Source of the DNA: CAVUAF01 sp964460655
Lineage (GTDB): Bacteria > Acidobacteriota > Terriglobia > Terriglobales > Acidobacteriaceae
Assembly: GCA_964460655.1 (NCBI GenBank)
Contig: CAYWSH010000023.1
Span: 1-31,666, forward strand
Reading direction: 5' to 3'
Length of the DNA: 31,666 nucleotides
Shown here: piece after piece, positions 21,020 to 29,354 of the stretch
How positions within the stretch are numbered: position 1 is the first letter of the stretch
How the letters are laid out: each line of letters begins with the position of its first letter
Made by a program: the position numbers and the translations under genes
Notes under the pieces: generated by a model
Database searches by the model: none
What the model was told of the DNA's origin: nothing
The model's input: only the letters and a program-made list of their open reading frames with translations

Positions 21020-22195
21020 TTGCCAGACAAGGCCACTCCTGACTCCCCGGCGATCGCCCAGCGCCTTGCGCCAGCGCTGGACGTGCTGCGCGCTGCCATA
21101 CAGCAGAAGGCGTTTCCCGGAGCGGCTTGCGCGGTCGTGCACGGCGAAGACGTGGAACTGTTCGGACGCGTGCATGTTGAAGTGGTACTGTGCGAGGCCG
21201 TCGGACGCGTGCGTTATGAAGCGGACGCGCCACTGGTCACGCGCGAGACCATCTACGATCTGGCGTCGCTCACGAAGGTCGTCGCTACCACCACCATGGC
21301 TGCGCTGCTGTATCAACGTGGCGTGCTGGACCTGGACAGACCGGTCGGCGATCTGCTGCCGAGATTCTTGAGCGACGATTCCCGCCGACGCGGCGTCTCC
21401 GCACGGATGCTGCTCACGCACAGCTCGGGATTGCCGGCATACGCGCGGTTGTTCGAGCGCTTCCGGGCCCCGCAGTGGGCGGCCATGCCGCACGACGAGC
21501 GACGAGGCCTCATGCTCGAAGCCGCGTGTGCCGTGCCGCTTGAGGCCGCTCCGGGTACGCGCGCGGAATACAGCGACATCGGGTTTATCGTGCTGGGCGC
21601 GCTGCTGGAGGAGGTCGCAGGCGAAGCGCTGGACAGATTCTGCGCACGGGACGTGTTTGGAAAGCTGGGTATGAGTGCGACTGCTTTTCGGGGCGCCGGC
21701 GTCTCGCCGGCTGGCCGGCCAGAGGCCGGCTCTACTACGACCATTGCGCCCTCGGAAGACGACCGCGCGTTCCGCGGCCGCGCCGTGCAAGGCGAAGTCC
21801 ACGACGAGAACGCGTGGGCAATGGGCGGCGTCGCGGGCCACGCCGGTCTGTTCGGTACCGCACTCGATGTCGTGCGCTTCGCGCCGTGCTGGCTGCGGCC
21901 GACCATCCTGAAGGCACCCACCATGGAGCTCTTTGCGCACCGCGACGCAACTCCCGGCAGTTCGCGCGCGCTGGGTTGGGACACGCCGAATGCACCCTCG
22001 CAGTCCGGGAAGCATTTTGGACCACGTTCATTCGGACACCTGGGATATACCGGGACATCGCTGTGGATCGATCCGGAGCGACAGCTGGCGGTTATCCTGC
22101 TGACCAACCGCACGTGGCCGAGCCGAGAGAACGAACAGATCAAGGAGATCAGGCCGCGGTTCCATGACGCGGTCGTGGAGGCGATCGGTGCCTGA
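21020..22195 (+). CDS. AmiE-like serine hydrolase (beta-lactamase family), apparently cytoplasmic
   Basis: A 391-residue paralogue of the N-terminal half of the AmiE-NamZ fusion. It shares Ser83-x-x-Lys86 (ASLTK), Tyr184-Ser-Asp186, MGGVAGHAGLF (268-278) and FGHLGYTGTSLW (338-349). No signal peptide is visible and the start is a TTG with a weak ribosome-binding site, so the protein probably stays in the cytoplasm, unlike its paralogue. The 3' end overlaps murQ by 8 bp, which strongly suggests co-translation and a role with MurNAc-6-phosphate metabolism, for instance removal of stem peptides from MurNAc. Residues 226-237 are encoded by an inserted palindromic repeat in place of the FLPPREW-type segment of the paralogue. 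Substrate assignment is inference from context and from B. subtilis AmiE. Confidence 0.82.
   Translation: MPDKATPDSPAIAQRLAPALDVLRAAIQQKAFPGAACAVVHGEDVELFGRVHVEVVLCEAVGRVRYEADAPLVTRETIYDLASLTKVVATTTMAALLYQRGVLDLDRPVGDLLPRFLSDDSRRRGVSARMLLTHSSGLPAYARLFERFRAPQWAAMPHDERRGLMLEAACAVPLEAAPGTRAEYSDIGFIVLGALLEEVAGEALDRFCARDVFGKLGMSATAFRGAGVSPAGRPEAGSTTTIAPSEDDRAFRGRAVQGEVHDENAWAMGGVAGHAGLFGTALDVVRFAPCWLRPTILKAPTMELFAHRDATPGSSRALGWDTPNAPSQSGKHFGPRSFGHLGYTGTSLWIDPERQLAVILLTNRTWPSRENEQIKEIRPRFHDAVVEAIGA
21695..21730. repeat. In-frame palindromic repeat inside the AmiE-like gene
   Basis: Two 17-bp arms, 21695-21711 and 21714-21730, are reverse complements at 15 of 17 positions with a 2-bp gap, and each arm is itself near-palindromic (GCCGGC at both ends). 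The reverse strand translates to AGETPAP, a string I recall as a marker of a dispersed repeat in acidobacteria and planctomycetes. It keeps the reading frame, coding GAGVSPAGRPEAG. Confidence 0.65.
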
Positions 22196-23105
22196 GCCAG
22201 CAAAGCGCGTGGACCTGCGGGGACTCGCGACGGAGCAGAGTAACCCAACAGCGGCCGACCTCGATACGAAATCGGCGCTGGAGATCGCGCGCATCATCAA
22301 CGCCGAGGACCAGAAGGTGGCGAAGGCGGTGGAGCGCGCGCTGCCGGCCGTCGCGCAGGCGATCGACGCCGTGGCCGACGCCATCAGGCGCGGCGGGCGG
22401 CTGATCTATGTCGGCGCCGGGACGAGCGGCCGTATCGCGGCGCTTGACGCTTCCGAGCTCCCACCGACGTTCGGCGTCGACGCGAAGGTGGTGCGAGCCG
22501 TGATGGCGGGCGGCGAAAAAGCATTGACGCGCGCCGCCGAGTTCAACGAAGACTCGCGCAAAGACGGCGAACGCGACCTGGCGCGACTAAGGCCTGGCAA
22601 GAAAGACGTCATCATCGGCATCGCGGCCAGTGGTCGCACGCCGTACACGGTGGCGGCGGTTGAATATGCGCGGCGCAAGGGCGCGCGCACGGTCGCGGTG
22701 GTCTGCTCGCCGAACTCGACGCTAGCGAAGGCGGCGGAGATCGCCATCGAGGCCGAGGTCGGGCCTGAGGTGGTGAGTGGCTCGACGCGCATGAAGGCGG
22801 GGACTGCACAAAAGCTGGTGCTGAATATGATCTCCACCGGCGCCATGACGCGCCTGGGGTATGTCTTCGGCAACCTTATGGTCAATGTCGCCCTCAAAAA
22901 CGAGAAGCTGGTGGAGCGCGGCATCGGTGTGCTCTGCGAATTGACAGGCGCGGGCCGCGAAGACGCGGTGCGCGCGCTCGAGCAGGCCAAGCACAGCGTA
23001 CCGATCGCGCTCGTCATCCTGCAGGGCGGCGTAGGGACTAAGGAGGCCCGGAGACGGCTTAAGAAAGCCCACGGCCATGTGCGGCGGGCAATCGGACTTT
23101 CGTAA
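22188..23105 (+). CDS. murQ: N-acetylmuramic acid 6-phosphate etherase
   Basis: A 305-residue SIS-domain enzyme that cleaves the lactyl ether of MurNAc-6-phosphate to give GlcNAc-6-phosphate and D-lactate. Family signatures: ATEQSNPTAADLD (14-26), the sugar-phosphate site VGAGTSGRIAALDASELPPT (75-94), AASGRTPYTVAA, and GSTRMKAGTAQKLVLNMIST. Glu90 and Glu121 occupy the positions of the two catalytic glutamates known from E. coli and Haemophilus MurQ. The GTG start, with GGAG seven bases upstream, overlaps the AmiE-like gene by 8 bp. No MurNAc kinase (AnmK, AmgK, MurK) or MurP transporter is in the window, so the source of the phosphorylated substrate is not visible. MurA follows 184 bp downstream. 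Confidence 0.94.
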   Translation: MPEPAKRVDLRGLATEQSNPTAADLDTKSALEIARIINAEDQKVAKAVERALPAVAQAIDAVADAIRRGGRLIYVGAGTSGRIAALDASELPPTFGVDAKVVRAVMAGGEKALTRAAEFNEDSRKDGERDLARLRPGKKDVIIGIAASGRTPYTVAAVEYARRKGARTVAVVCSPNSTLAKAAEIAIEAEVGPEVVSGSTRMKAGTAQKLVLNMISTGAMTRLGYVFGNLMVNVALKNEKLVERGIGVLCELTGAGREDAVRALEQAKHSVPIALVILQGGVGTKEARRRLKKAHGHVRRAIGLS

Positions 23106-23185
23106 TTAGGCGTCGCGCCGGAAGTCGCCGAGAATCCCCCAAGCCACTCCGCAATCCCACTCTCCGCGGTTAATTTTTATGCGCG

Positions 23186-23220
23186 TAAAATCGGGTACGG
23201 GCAGAGGAGCCGCCGCTCCT
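23186..23220 (+). promoter_or_regulatory. Putative -10 box and leader hairpin of murA
   Basis: TAAAAT (23186-23191) matches five of six -10 bases in an AT-rich patch; no clear -35 hexamer is seen. A perfect 6-bp hairpin with a 4-nt loop (23205-23220) follows in the presumed leader. Use of this promoter would exclude the ATG at 23179 as the murA start. Confidence 0.35.
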
Positions 23221-23289
23221 GGGTCGGCGGTCGTACAGATCCCACAGCCGGCGGTGCGGAAGCCGTGGCTGGGCTGGAGCGCAGAGCAA

Positions 23290-24588
23290 GTGGACAAATT
23301 AGTGATCCGCGGCGGCAGGCCGCTGCTCGGGACAGTACGGATCTCCGGCGCGAAGAACGCGGCGTTGCCCGCGATGGCGGCCGCGCTGCTTACCGAAGAG
23401 CCCGTCATCCTCGAGAACATTCCTGCTGTGCGCGACATCGAGACGGAGCGCCGTCTCCTGGTGGCGATGGGAGCGGAGGTCGAGCTTGGCTACGGCCGCG
23501 CACAGCATCGCACCACCATCTGCGCGCGCGAGCTGGCGAATCCGGAAGCGTCGTACGAACTGGTAAAGACGATGCGCGCTTCGACGCTGGTACTCGGGCC
23601 ATTGGTCGCGCGTACCGGAAGAGCGCGCGTCTCCATGCCCGGCGGTTGCGCCATCGGGGCGCGGCCCATCGACCTGCACATCAAGGGATTGGAGAGCCTG
23701 GGCGCGACGATCACGCAGGAGCACGGCTATATCGAGGCGACGGCCGAGCGGCTGCGTGGCGGGCACATCAACTTCGACAAGATCACCGTGACCGGCACGG
23801 AAGACATGATGATGGCGGCCACGTTGGCCGACGGCGAGACCATCATGGAGAACTGCGCGCGCGAGCCCGAAGTCGCCGACCTGGCCGAATTGCTCAACAA
23901 GATGGGCGCGCACATCGAGGGCGCGGGCACATCGGTCATCAAGATCAGGGGCGTCAGCCGGCTGCGCGGCGCCAAGCACCGCATCATTCCCGATCGCATC
24001 GAGGCCGGCACCTTCATCCTGGCCGCGGCGCTGACCGGCGGCGACCTGATGATCAGCGAATGCCAGCCCGCACACCTCGGCGCCTTGCTGCAGAAGCTCG
24101 AGGAGACGGGAGTAAAGTTCAAGGTCGGCAGCGACAGCGTGCGCGTGATCGGCGACGCCGACCTGCGCGCCGCCGATATGACCACTGAAGAATACCCAGG
24201 CTTCCCCACCGACATGCAGGCGCAGTACATGGTGCTGGCCACGCAGGCCGAGGGTACCAGCGTCATCGCGGAGAACATCTTCGAGAACCGCTTCATGCAC
24301 GCGCAGGAATTGAACCGCATGGGCGCGAACATCAAGATCGAGGGACGGGTGGCGACGGTGCGCGGCAAGACGGAGCTGAGCGCGGCTGCCGTGCTGTGTT
24401 CGGACTTGCGTGCGTCGGCATCGCTCGTCCTGGCGGCGCTGGTGGCTGAGGGCGAGACGATCATCGATCGCGTCTACCACATCGACCGCGGCTATGAGCG
24501 CATCGAAGAGAAGCTGCGCGCCGTCGGCGCGCAGGTGAAGCGCATCGGCGAACTGTTCCCCAAAAAGGGCACCGCAGGCGCGGCATAG
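23290..24588 (+). CDS. murA: UDP-N-acetylglucosamine 1-carboxyvinyltransferase
   Basis: A 432-residue enzyme of the first committed step of peptidoglycan synthesis, transferring enolpyruvate from PEP to UDP-GlcNAc. From the GTG at 23290 the protein begins VDKLVIRGG, the usual MurA N-terminus, and Lys22-Asn23 (SGAKNAAL) fall at their normal numbers. The catalytic cysteine is Cys120 in MPGGCAIGARPIDLHIKG, so fosfomycin sensitivity of the usual kind is expected. Other signatures: TGTEDMMMAATLADGET, RIEAGTFILAAA, EEYPGFPTDMQAQYM and DLRASASLVLAAL. An in-frame ATG at 23179 would add 37 residues with no family counterpart, and GGAG ten bases before the GTG supports the shorter form. Confidence 0.95.
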   Translation: MDKLVIRGGRPLLGTVRISGAKNAALPAMAAALLTEEPVILENIPAVRDIETERRLLVAMGAEVELGYGRAQHRTTICARELANPEASYELVKTMRASTLVLGPLVARTGRARVSMPGGCAIGARPIDLHIKGLESLGATITQEHGYIEATAERLRGGHINFDKITVTGTEDMMMAATLADGETIMENCAREPEVADLAELLNKMGAHIEGAGTSVIKIRGVSRLRGAKHRIIPDRIEAGTFILAAALTGGDLMISECQPAHLGALLQKLEETGVKFKVGSDSVRVIGDADLRAADMTTEEYPGFPTDMQAQYMVLATQAEGTSVIAENIFENRFMHAQELNRMGANIKIEGRVATVRGKTELSAAAVLCSDLRASASLVLAALVAEGETIIDRVYHIDRGYERIEEKLRAVGAQVKRIGELFPKKGTAGAA

Positions 24589-24654
24589 CCCTGGCGTGAA
24601 TACTCCAACTGCTATGCGCCGGCGCTGGTCGGCCGGCCATGGCCGCTTTCCTGA

Positions 24655-24683
24655 TTGACACTCGCCCGCTGCGGGTCTAGGCT
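24655..24683 (+). promoter_or_regulatory. Possible sigma70 promoter of the exported 288-aa protein
   Basis: A perfect TTGACA (24655-24660) is followed after 17 bp by TAGGCT (24678-24683), a weak -10 match. The gene starts 95 bp downstream with a strong ribosome-binding site. Confidence 0.35.
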
Positions 24684-24777
24684 TCGCGTCGCTTCCCAGC
24701 TACCCACTTCTTATCTGCGCATTCATTCGTGCTGCGGCCCGTGTGCGGCTTCATTGTGCAAACTCAGGAGGAGAGAG

Positions 24778-25644
24778 ATGACTCGCAAGTTTTGTGTCGT
24801 TCTACTACTGCTGGCGTTCGCGACGCCGCTCGTGGCGCAGCAACGCATGGGACCACCGAAGGTGCTGCAGATCCAGATGGAGATCGTCAAGCCGGGCAAA
24901 GGTCCGGCCCACGACAAGCACGAGGCGGCGTGGACCGCTGCCCTCGTCAACGCGAAGTACAAAGGCGCGGCCTGGCTGGGGATGAATTCGGTCAGCGGCC
25001 CGTCCGAAGCATGGTGGCTGGTCGGCTTCGATTCGTTCGATGCCTTCGAGAAAGAAGCGAAGATGCAGGAGGCGTCGCCGACGGTGACCGGCATCACGCA
25101 GCAGATGCTGGCCGGCGATGCAGACTTCTTGAACGGCGGACGCAGCGTCCTGTGCGCGTATCGCGAAGATCTCAGCAACGCGGGCGAGATCAAGCTGGGC
25201 GAGATGCGCTATTTCAATGTGCGCACTATTCGGGTGCGCCCGGGGCACAACAGTGAGTATGAAGACATCCGCAAGATGGTGGTGGCGGCGCAGAAGCAGG
25301 CGAACGTACCGAATGTTCACAATGCGGTGTATCAGGTGGCCTCGGGCGCGCCGAACGGTACGTTCCTGATCTTCACGCCGCTTAAGACGTTGGCGGAGGC
25401 CGACGCGCCACCCAACCAGGCTTACCGCGACGCACTGGGCGATAGCGGCCGCGCTAAGATCGCCGACCTGCAGAGCAAGTCGATCCTGAGCTCGGAAGAC
25501 GCGATCTTCGCGTTCAATCCGAAGATGAGCAACATGGCACCCGAGACCGTTGCCCAGGACCCGGGCTTCTGGAAGCCGAAGCCGATGATGGCCAAGGCAG
25601 CAGCGGCGGCCTCCGACAAGCCAAAACCGAAGGAAGGCAAGTAA
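24778..25644 (+). CDS. Exported protein of unknown function, possibly tandem alpha/beta-barrel domains
   Basis: A 288-residue protein with a clear signal peptide (cleavage after VA|Q at 20) and AGGAGGAGAG directly before the ATG. Residues about 28-125 (VLQIQMEIVKPGKGPAHDKH, AWWLVGFDSFDAFEKEAKM) and about 150-245 (YFNVRTIRVRPGHNSEYEDI, TFLIFTPLKTLAEAD) repeat the same strand-helix-strand pattern, reminiscent of dimeric alpha/beta-barrel (antibiotic monooxygenase or NIPSNAP-like) folds in tandem. The C-terminus is a Lys/Ala-rich tail. The fold suggestion is pattern reading only; I do not recognise a named family and no catalytic residue is evident. It is a single-gene unit ended by the shared terminator. 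Confidence 0.7.
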   Translation: MTRKFCVVLLLLAFATPLVAQQRMGPPKVLQIQMEIVKPGKGPAHDKHEAAWTAALVNAKYKGAAWLGMNSVSGPSEAWWLVGFDSFDAFEKEAKMQEASPTVTGITQQMLAGDADFLNGGRSVLCAYREDLSNAGEIKLGEMRYFNVRTIRVRPGHNSEYEDIRKMVVAAQKQANVPNVHNAVYQVASGAPNGTFLIFTPLKTLAEADAPPNQAYRDALGDSGRAKIADLQSKSILSSEDAIFAFNPKMSNMAPETVAQDPGFWKPKPMMAKAAAAASDKPKPKEGK

Positions 25645-25657
25645 ACTCTGTTTGACA

Positions 25658-25692
25658 AAAAAGAGCCCGGTCGAATCGACCGGGCTCTTTTT
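25658..25692. terminator. Bidirectional rho-independent terminator
   Basis: 17-bp perfect arms (25658-25674 and 25676-25692) around a GC-rich core, with an A5 run on one side and a T5 run on the other. It sits between convergent genes (stops at 25644 and 25710) and can serve both strands. Confidence 0.92.
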
Positions 25693-25709
25693 GCGACAGC
25701 GAGTCCTGC

Positions 25710-26741
25710 TTAGCGCGAAGCGCGCTCCTGGCCGCTCCAGTAGCCGGTGAGGGTGCGGACCTGCAGGTTCTTGTAGCCGCTGGCCTTGGCGGTGACGCGT
25801 ACCAGACGGTATCCCGGAGCGGAGCTGGGGTTCTTCTTGAAGCCTATGGTGTACTGGTTGCGGATGTCGCGCGCAACCGCCTGGGTGATCGCATCCACCT
25901 CGCTGGCGCCCTTGGGGAAGAATGCGATGCCGCCGGTCTGCTCGCTCAGGGCCTGCAGGGCGCGCTTGGCGCGCTTGGCATGATCGTCGCCCAGGATGCC
26001 GACGGTGTACACCGTGGGCCCGCCTTCATCCTGCAGACGACGCACCGCCTGCTCGAGCGACTCGCGGCTGGAGTTGTCGTCGCCGTCGGTGACGACGAGC
26101 AGCACTTTCTTGTCGAGCGCCGAATTCTTCTTCAAGTGGTCGGCAGAGGCGATGATGGCGTCATACAACGCGGTCGCGCCGCGCGCTTCCACGTGCTCCA
26201 GCGCTTCCTGCAGTTTGGGGATGCTGTTGGTGAAGTCCTGGTCGAGGTAGTACTCGTCGTTGAAGTTGACGATGAACACCTGGTCCTGCGGATTGCTCGA
26301 GCGCACCAGGTTGATGGCAGCAGCGTTCACTTCGGGGCGCTTCTCGCGCATGGAGCCGGAGTTGTCGATCAGGATACCGAGCGAGACCGGTATGTCCTCG
26401 CGGCGGAAAGACGTGATTGGTACGGGCTTGCCATCTTCGAAAACGTTGAAATCGGCCTTCGCCAGCGTAGTGACCAGCTTGCCGTGGTCGTCTACGACCG
26501 TGGCATGCAGCACGACCTCTTCCACGTTCTTCTTGAAGACGTAGATGCCGTTGTTATTGGCGGTCGGGTCCTGCGGCTTCTGCGCCTGCGGTTCCAGCGG
26601 AACGATGTCGCCCGGCTGCTGTTGCTGCTGTTGGGCGTTAGGATCGGGCTTGGGCTGCTGAGCAGGCTGCTGCGCCGGCGCAGCAAGCACGAAGAACGAC
26701 AGAAGAAGAACGAGGAGGAGCCGATTATTCCTGGGGCGCAT
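25710..26741 (-). CDS. Exported VWFA-related protein with intact MIDAS
   Basis: A 343-residue exported protein of the acidobacterial VWFA-related group. Signal peptide 1-23, then a Gln/Pro-rich low-complexity stretch (about 24-60). A beta region (VVLHATVVDDHGKLVTTLAK, FNVFEDGKPVPI) precedes the VWA domain from about 118. The MIDAS motif is intact: Asp126-Asn-Ser128-Gly-Ser130, with a later TDGDDNSS. The C-terminal end (IRNQYTIGFKKN ... LQVRTLTGYWSGQE) is the family's terminal beta segment. The ATG overlaps the upstream paralogue's 3' end by 17 bp, so the two are one operon and probably arose by tandem duplication. The ligand and role are unknown. Confidence 0.88.
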   Translation of the reverse strand: MRPRNNRLLLVLLLSFFVLAAPAQQPAQQPKPDPNAQQQQQQPGDIVPLEPQAQKPQDPTANNNGIYVFKKNVEEVVLHATVVDDHGKLVTTLAKADFNVFEDGKPVPITSFRREDIPVSLGILIDNSGSMREKRPEVNAAAINLVRSSNPQDQVFIVNFNDEYYLDQDFTNSIPKLQEALEHVEARGATALYDAIIASADHLKKNSALDKKVLLVVTDGDDNSSRESLEQAVRRLQDEGGPTVYTVGILGDDHAKRAKRALQALSEQTGGIAFFPKGASEVDAITQAVARDIRNQYTIGFKKNPSSAPGYRLVRVTAKASGYKNLQVRTLTGYWSGQERASR

Positions 26742-27774
26742 AGTAACCCGTTTTAGCGTAAACGTGCAGTTGCGGCAGACCCTTGGGTGGCAAGAGCTTC
26801 ACCTTGATCTTGCGCCACTTGCCGTTACGCTGTGGATTAGTTGGACGGTAGCCGAGCACATATTGGTTGCGTAGCTCCACGCCGATCTTGGTGGCTACGT
26901 CGGCCAATTCATTGACGTTATCGATGGTGAACGTGCGGCCACCGGTCACGTCCGTGACTTCGCCCAGCAATTGCGGGCCGGAGCGCTCCTCGGGCGTGCG
27001 CGGGTCGCGGTCAAAGATGCCGATGGCGTAGATCTGCACGTCCGCTTCCTTCACCATGCTCTTGATCTCGCTCTCGGTGTAGCGCGAACGGTTGTCGCCG
27101 CCATCGGAGATGATGAGCAGCGCCTTCTTCTGGTGCTGCGCATCCTTCATCTTCGCCATGCCCATGTAGATCGCGTCCAACAATGCCGTCCTACCCTTAG
27201 GAACGGTGTAGACCAGCTTTCCTTGTATCTCTTCGATGGATTTTGTGAAATCGGCGATCAGGTCGGGCCGATCGGCGAACGTGACCATGAAGAACTCATC
27301 CTGCGGGTTCGCCGTCTTGAAGAATTCGACCACGGCCTCGCGCGACTTCTCGATCTTGTCGCCCATCGAGCCGCTGATGTCGAAAATGACGCCCAGCGAG
27401 ATGGGCGCGTCTTCGCTGGAAAAATGGCGGATCGGCTGCAGTTGCTCGCCGTCGAAAACGTTGAAATTCTCTTTCTCGAGGCCGGTGACCAGGCGGTTCA
27501 TCGGGTCGGTGACGGTGACGTTCACCAGCACCAGGTCGACATTCGTCTTGATGGGCTTGGTGCGCGTGTTGAGCGCGGGATCGATGTCACCGCCGGGAAC
27601 GGCCGGTGCGGCCGGAGTAACGACGCGCGGCTGCACGTGAACATCCTGGGAACCACTCTGCGCCCAGGCAGCCACACCGAGGGCGAGGTAGATCAGGCAG
27701 GCAATGCGATAGAGAACCCCACGACGTCCAGTAGGGCTGCTGGACTCGTGCCCTGGGACGAGCTTGCGGGCCAT
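26725..27774 (-). CDS. Exported VWFA-related protein, tandem paralogue
   Basis: A 349-residue protein starting at the ATG at 27772-27774 (AGAGGG upstream), with an N-terminal basic stretch and a hydrophobic segment at about 20-38 (YRIACLIYLALGVAAWAQ) that fits a signal peptide. As in the downstream paralogue, a VNVTVTDPMNRLVTGLEKEN / FNVFDGEQLQPI region leads into the VWA domain with an intact MIDAS, Asp132-Ile-Ser134-Gly-Ser136, and SDGGDNRSRYTESE further on. The end reads LRNQYVLGYRPTNPQRN then LHVYAKTGYYAPQE. A longer open frame reaches 27945 but lacks a signal peptide at its start. First gene of the two-gene operon. Confidence 0.87.
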   Translation of the reverse strand: MARKLVPGHESSSPTGRRGVLYRIACLIYLALGVAAWAQSGSQDVHVQPRVVTPAAPAVPGGDIDPALNTRTKPIKTNVDLVLVNVTVTDPMNRLVTGLEKENFNVFDGEQLQPIRHFSSEDAPISLGVIFDISGSMGDKIEKSREAVVEFFKTANPQDEFFMVTFADRPDLIADFTKSIEEIQGKLVYTVPKGRTALLDAIYMGMAKMKDAQHQKKALLIISDGGDNRSRYTESEIKSMVKEADVQIYAIGIFDRDPRTPEERSGPQLLGEVTDVTGGRTFTIDNVNELADVATKIGVELRNQYVLGYRPTNPQRNGKWRKIKVKLLPPKGLPQLHVYAKTGYYAPQE

Positions 27775-27986
27775 ATACCCTCTGCCAATTTGGCGGCATG
27801 TTACCACACGGGGCAAGCCACCAACGACGAGCCAAAAGTACAACACCTCGTTGGATGTCCCAAAGGCCATGGCCGTTGCTCTTTCGTCACGACCGCGATA
27901 TTTGACCGCCGGGCAAGCGCTAACTCCTTTTCGTACAACCGGCAACCGCCGATTCGCCGGGAGCGCCGTTGTGTTACGGTTTCCTC

Positions 27987-29354
27987 ATGGCCCAGGTGTT
28001 CCCGTTCCGCGCCCTGCGGTATGACCCAAAGAAGGTCGACGTGGCGTCGGTAGTCACCCAGCCATACGACAAGATCACGCCCACGATGCAGGCGAAGTAT
28101 TACGACGCCAGCCCTTACAACCTGGTGCGGATCGAGCTGGGCCGCGCGGAAGCGGCTGACAACGCCGAGCGCAACGTCTATTCGCGGGCCGCGGAATGCC
28201 TGCGGAGATGGCGTGCCGAGCAAGTCCTGATCGCCGATGCCGAACCGGCATTCTTTCGCTACTCGCAGACGTTCACCGCGCCTGCCGGCTCGGCGCTGGC
28301 CGGGAAACAGTTCGAGCGGAGCGGCGTGGTATGCGCCGGTCAGCTCGAGGATTACAAGCGCGCCGTAGTGTTCCGCCACGAGCAGACGCATTCCGGCCCG
28401 AAGGCCGATCGCCTGGATCTGCTGCGCGCCACCCGCGCACACACCGGCCAGCTCTTCATGCTGTACAGCGACCCGCAGCAGCGCGTGGAAAAGCTGCTCA
28501 CGGCAACGGTGCCACCACTCATCGAAGTAAAGGATGAGTATGGCGTTGTGCATCGGGTGTGGCGCTGCGCGGACGCGAAGAAGATCCAGGCCATCCAGGA
28601 TGCACTGGCGGAAACGAACCTGGTCATCGCCGACGGCCACCATCGCTACGAAACGGCGCTGGCCTACCGCAACGAGCGTCGCGATCAGGTCCTGAAGACG
28701 ATGGCAGCGGCCGAAGGCGCGGGCACCGGGCTCGGCACCGGGTCATTCATGTGGAAGGAAGAATGGACTGCCTTCGAGCGCGCCATGATGACGCTGGTGA
28801 ACATGGATGCGCCCGGACTGCTGGTCCTGCCGACGCATCGCGTGGTCTTCGGGCTGCCGAGCTTTGAAGCAGGCGCGCTGGTGGAGAAGGCGCGCTTCGT
28901 CTTCGATTTCCAGCAGCTCGCGGGAAGCCCGGAGCCGGATAAGTTGCTCGCCCTGATCGCCGCACGCCAGCCGGGCGAGATCAAGCTGGCAGCGGTCACA
29001 AGGCTCGGGACGTGGCTCCTTACCTTCCGTCCGCAGGCCGCACAAAGGCTAATCGGCGATTTGTCGCCCCGGCAGCAGAAGCTCGATGTCGTCGTCCTGC
29101 ATCGCGTCCTGTTGCAGGAGATGCTCGGGTTGAGCGAGGAGGCGGTCCGTGAGCAGCAGCACATCGCTTACTATCGCGACGCGCGGGAGGCGGTGGAGCG
29201 CGTCCGCCAAGGCGCCGACGCGGCGTTCCTGTTGAATCCGGTGAGCGTGCACGACGTCGCCGAAGTCGCTTTCGCCGGCGAAGTGATGCCGCAAAAGTCC
29301 ACGGACTTCTATCCCAAGATGCTCAGCGGTCTGACGATCTATGCGCTGGAATAA
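27987..29354 (+). CDS. DUF1015 family protein
   Basis: A 455-residue protein. The start MAQVFPFRALRYDPKKVD and the early TQPYDKITP match the family's conserved N-terminus (xPFRALRYD ... xPPYDxI), which fixes the ATG at 27987 over a TTG six codons upstream. The conserved DGHHRYETALAYRNE motif begins at Asp216. Full length for the family. Some relatives have, to my memory, been linked to free-serine phosphorylation in thermophiles; I am not certain of that and do not assign it here. The 3' end overlaps the amidase gene by 14 bp, so the two are translationally linked. Cytoplasmic; no signal peptide. The 212-bp gap before it separates it from the divergent VWFA operon. Confidence 0.9.
   Translation: MAQVFPFRALRYDPKKVDVASVVTQPYDKITPTMQAKYYDASPYNLVRIELGRAEAADNAERNVYSRAAECLRRWRAEQVLIADAEPAFFRYSQTFTAPAGSALAGKQFERSGVVCAGQLEDYKRAVVFRHEQTHSGPKADRLDLLRATRAHTGQLFMLYSDPQQRVEKLLTATVPPLIEVKDEYGVVHRVWRCADAKKIQAIQDALAETNLVIADGHHRYETALAYRNERRDQVLKTMAAAEGAGTGLGTGSFMWKEEWTAFERAMMTLVNMDAPGLLVLPTHRVVFGLPSFEAGALVEKARFVFDFQQLAGSPEPDKLLALIAARQPGEIKLAAVTRLGTWLLTFRPQAAQRLIGDLSPRQQKLDVVVLHRVLLQEMLGLSEEAVREQQHIAYYRDAREAVERVRQGADAAFLLNPVSVHDVAEVAFAGEVMPQKSTDFYPKMLSGLTIYALE

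Noticed and set aside
23179..23289. Upstream ATG start for murA
   Set aside because: The 37 added residues have no MurA counterpart, a likely -10 box lies downstream of this ATG, and numbering from the GTG at 23290 places Lys22 correctly.
23299..24480. A 393-codon minus-strand frame within murA
   Set aside because: It is antisense to a fully conserved murA and shows no independent motif.
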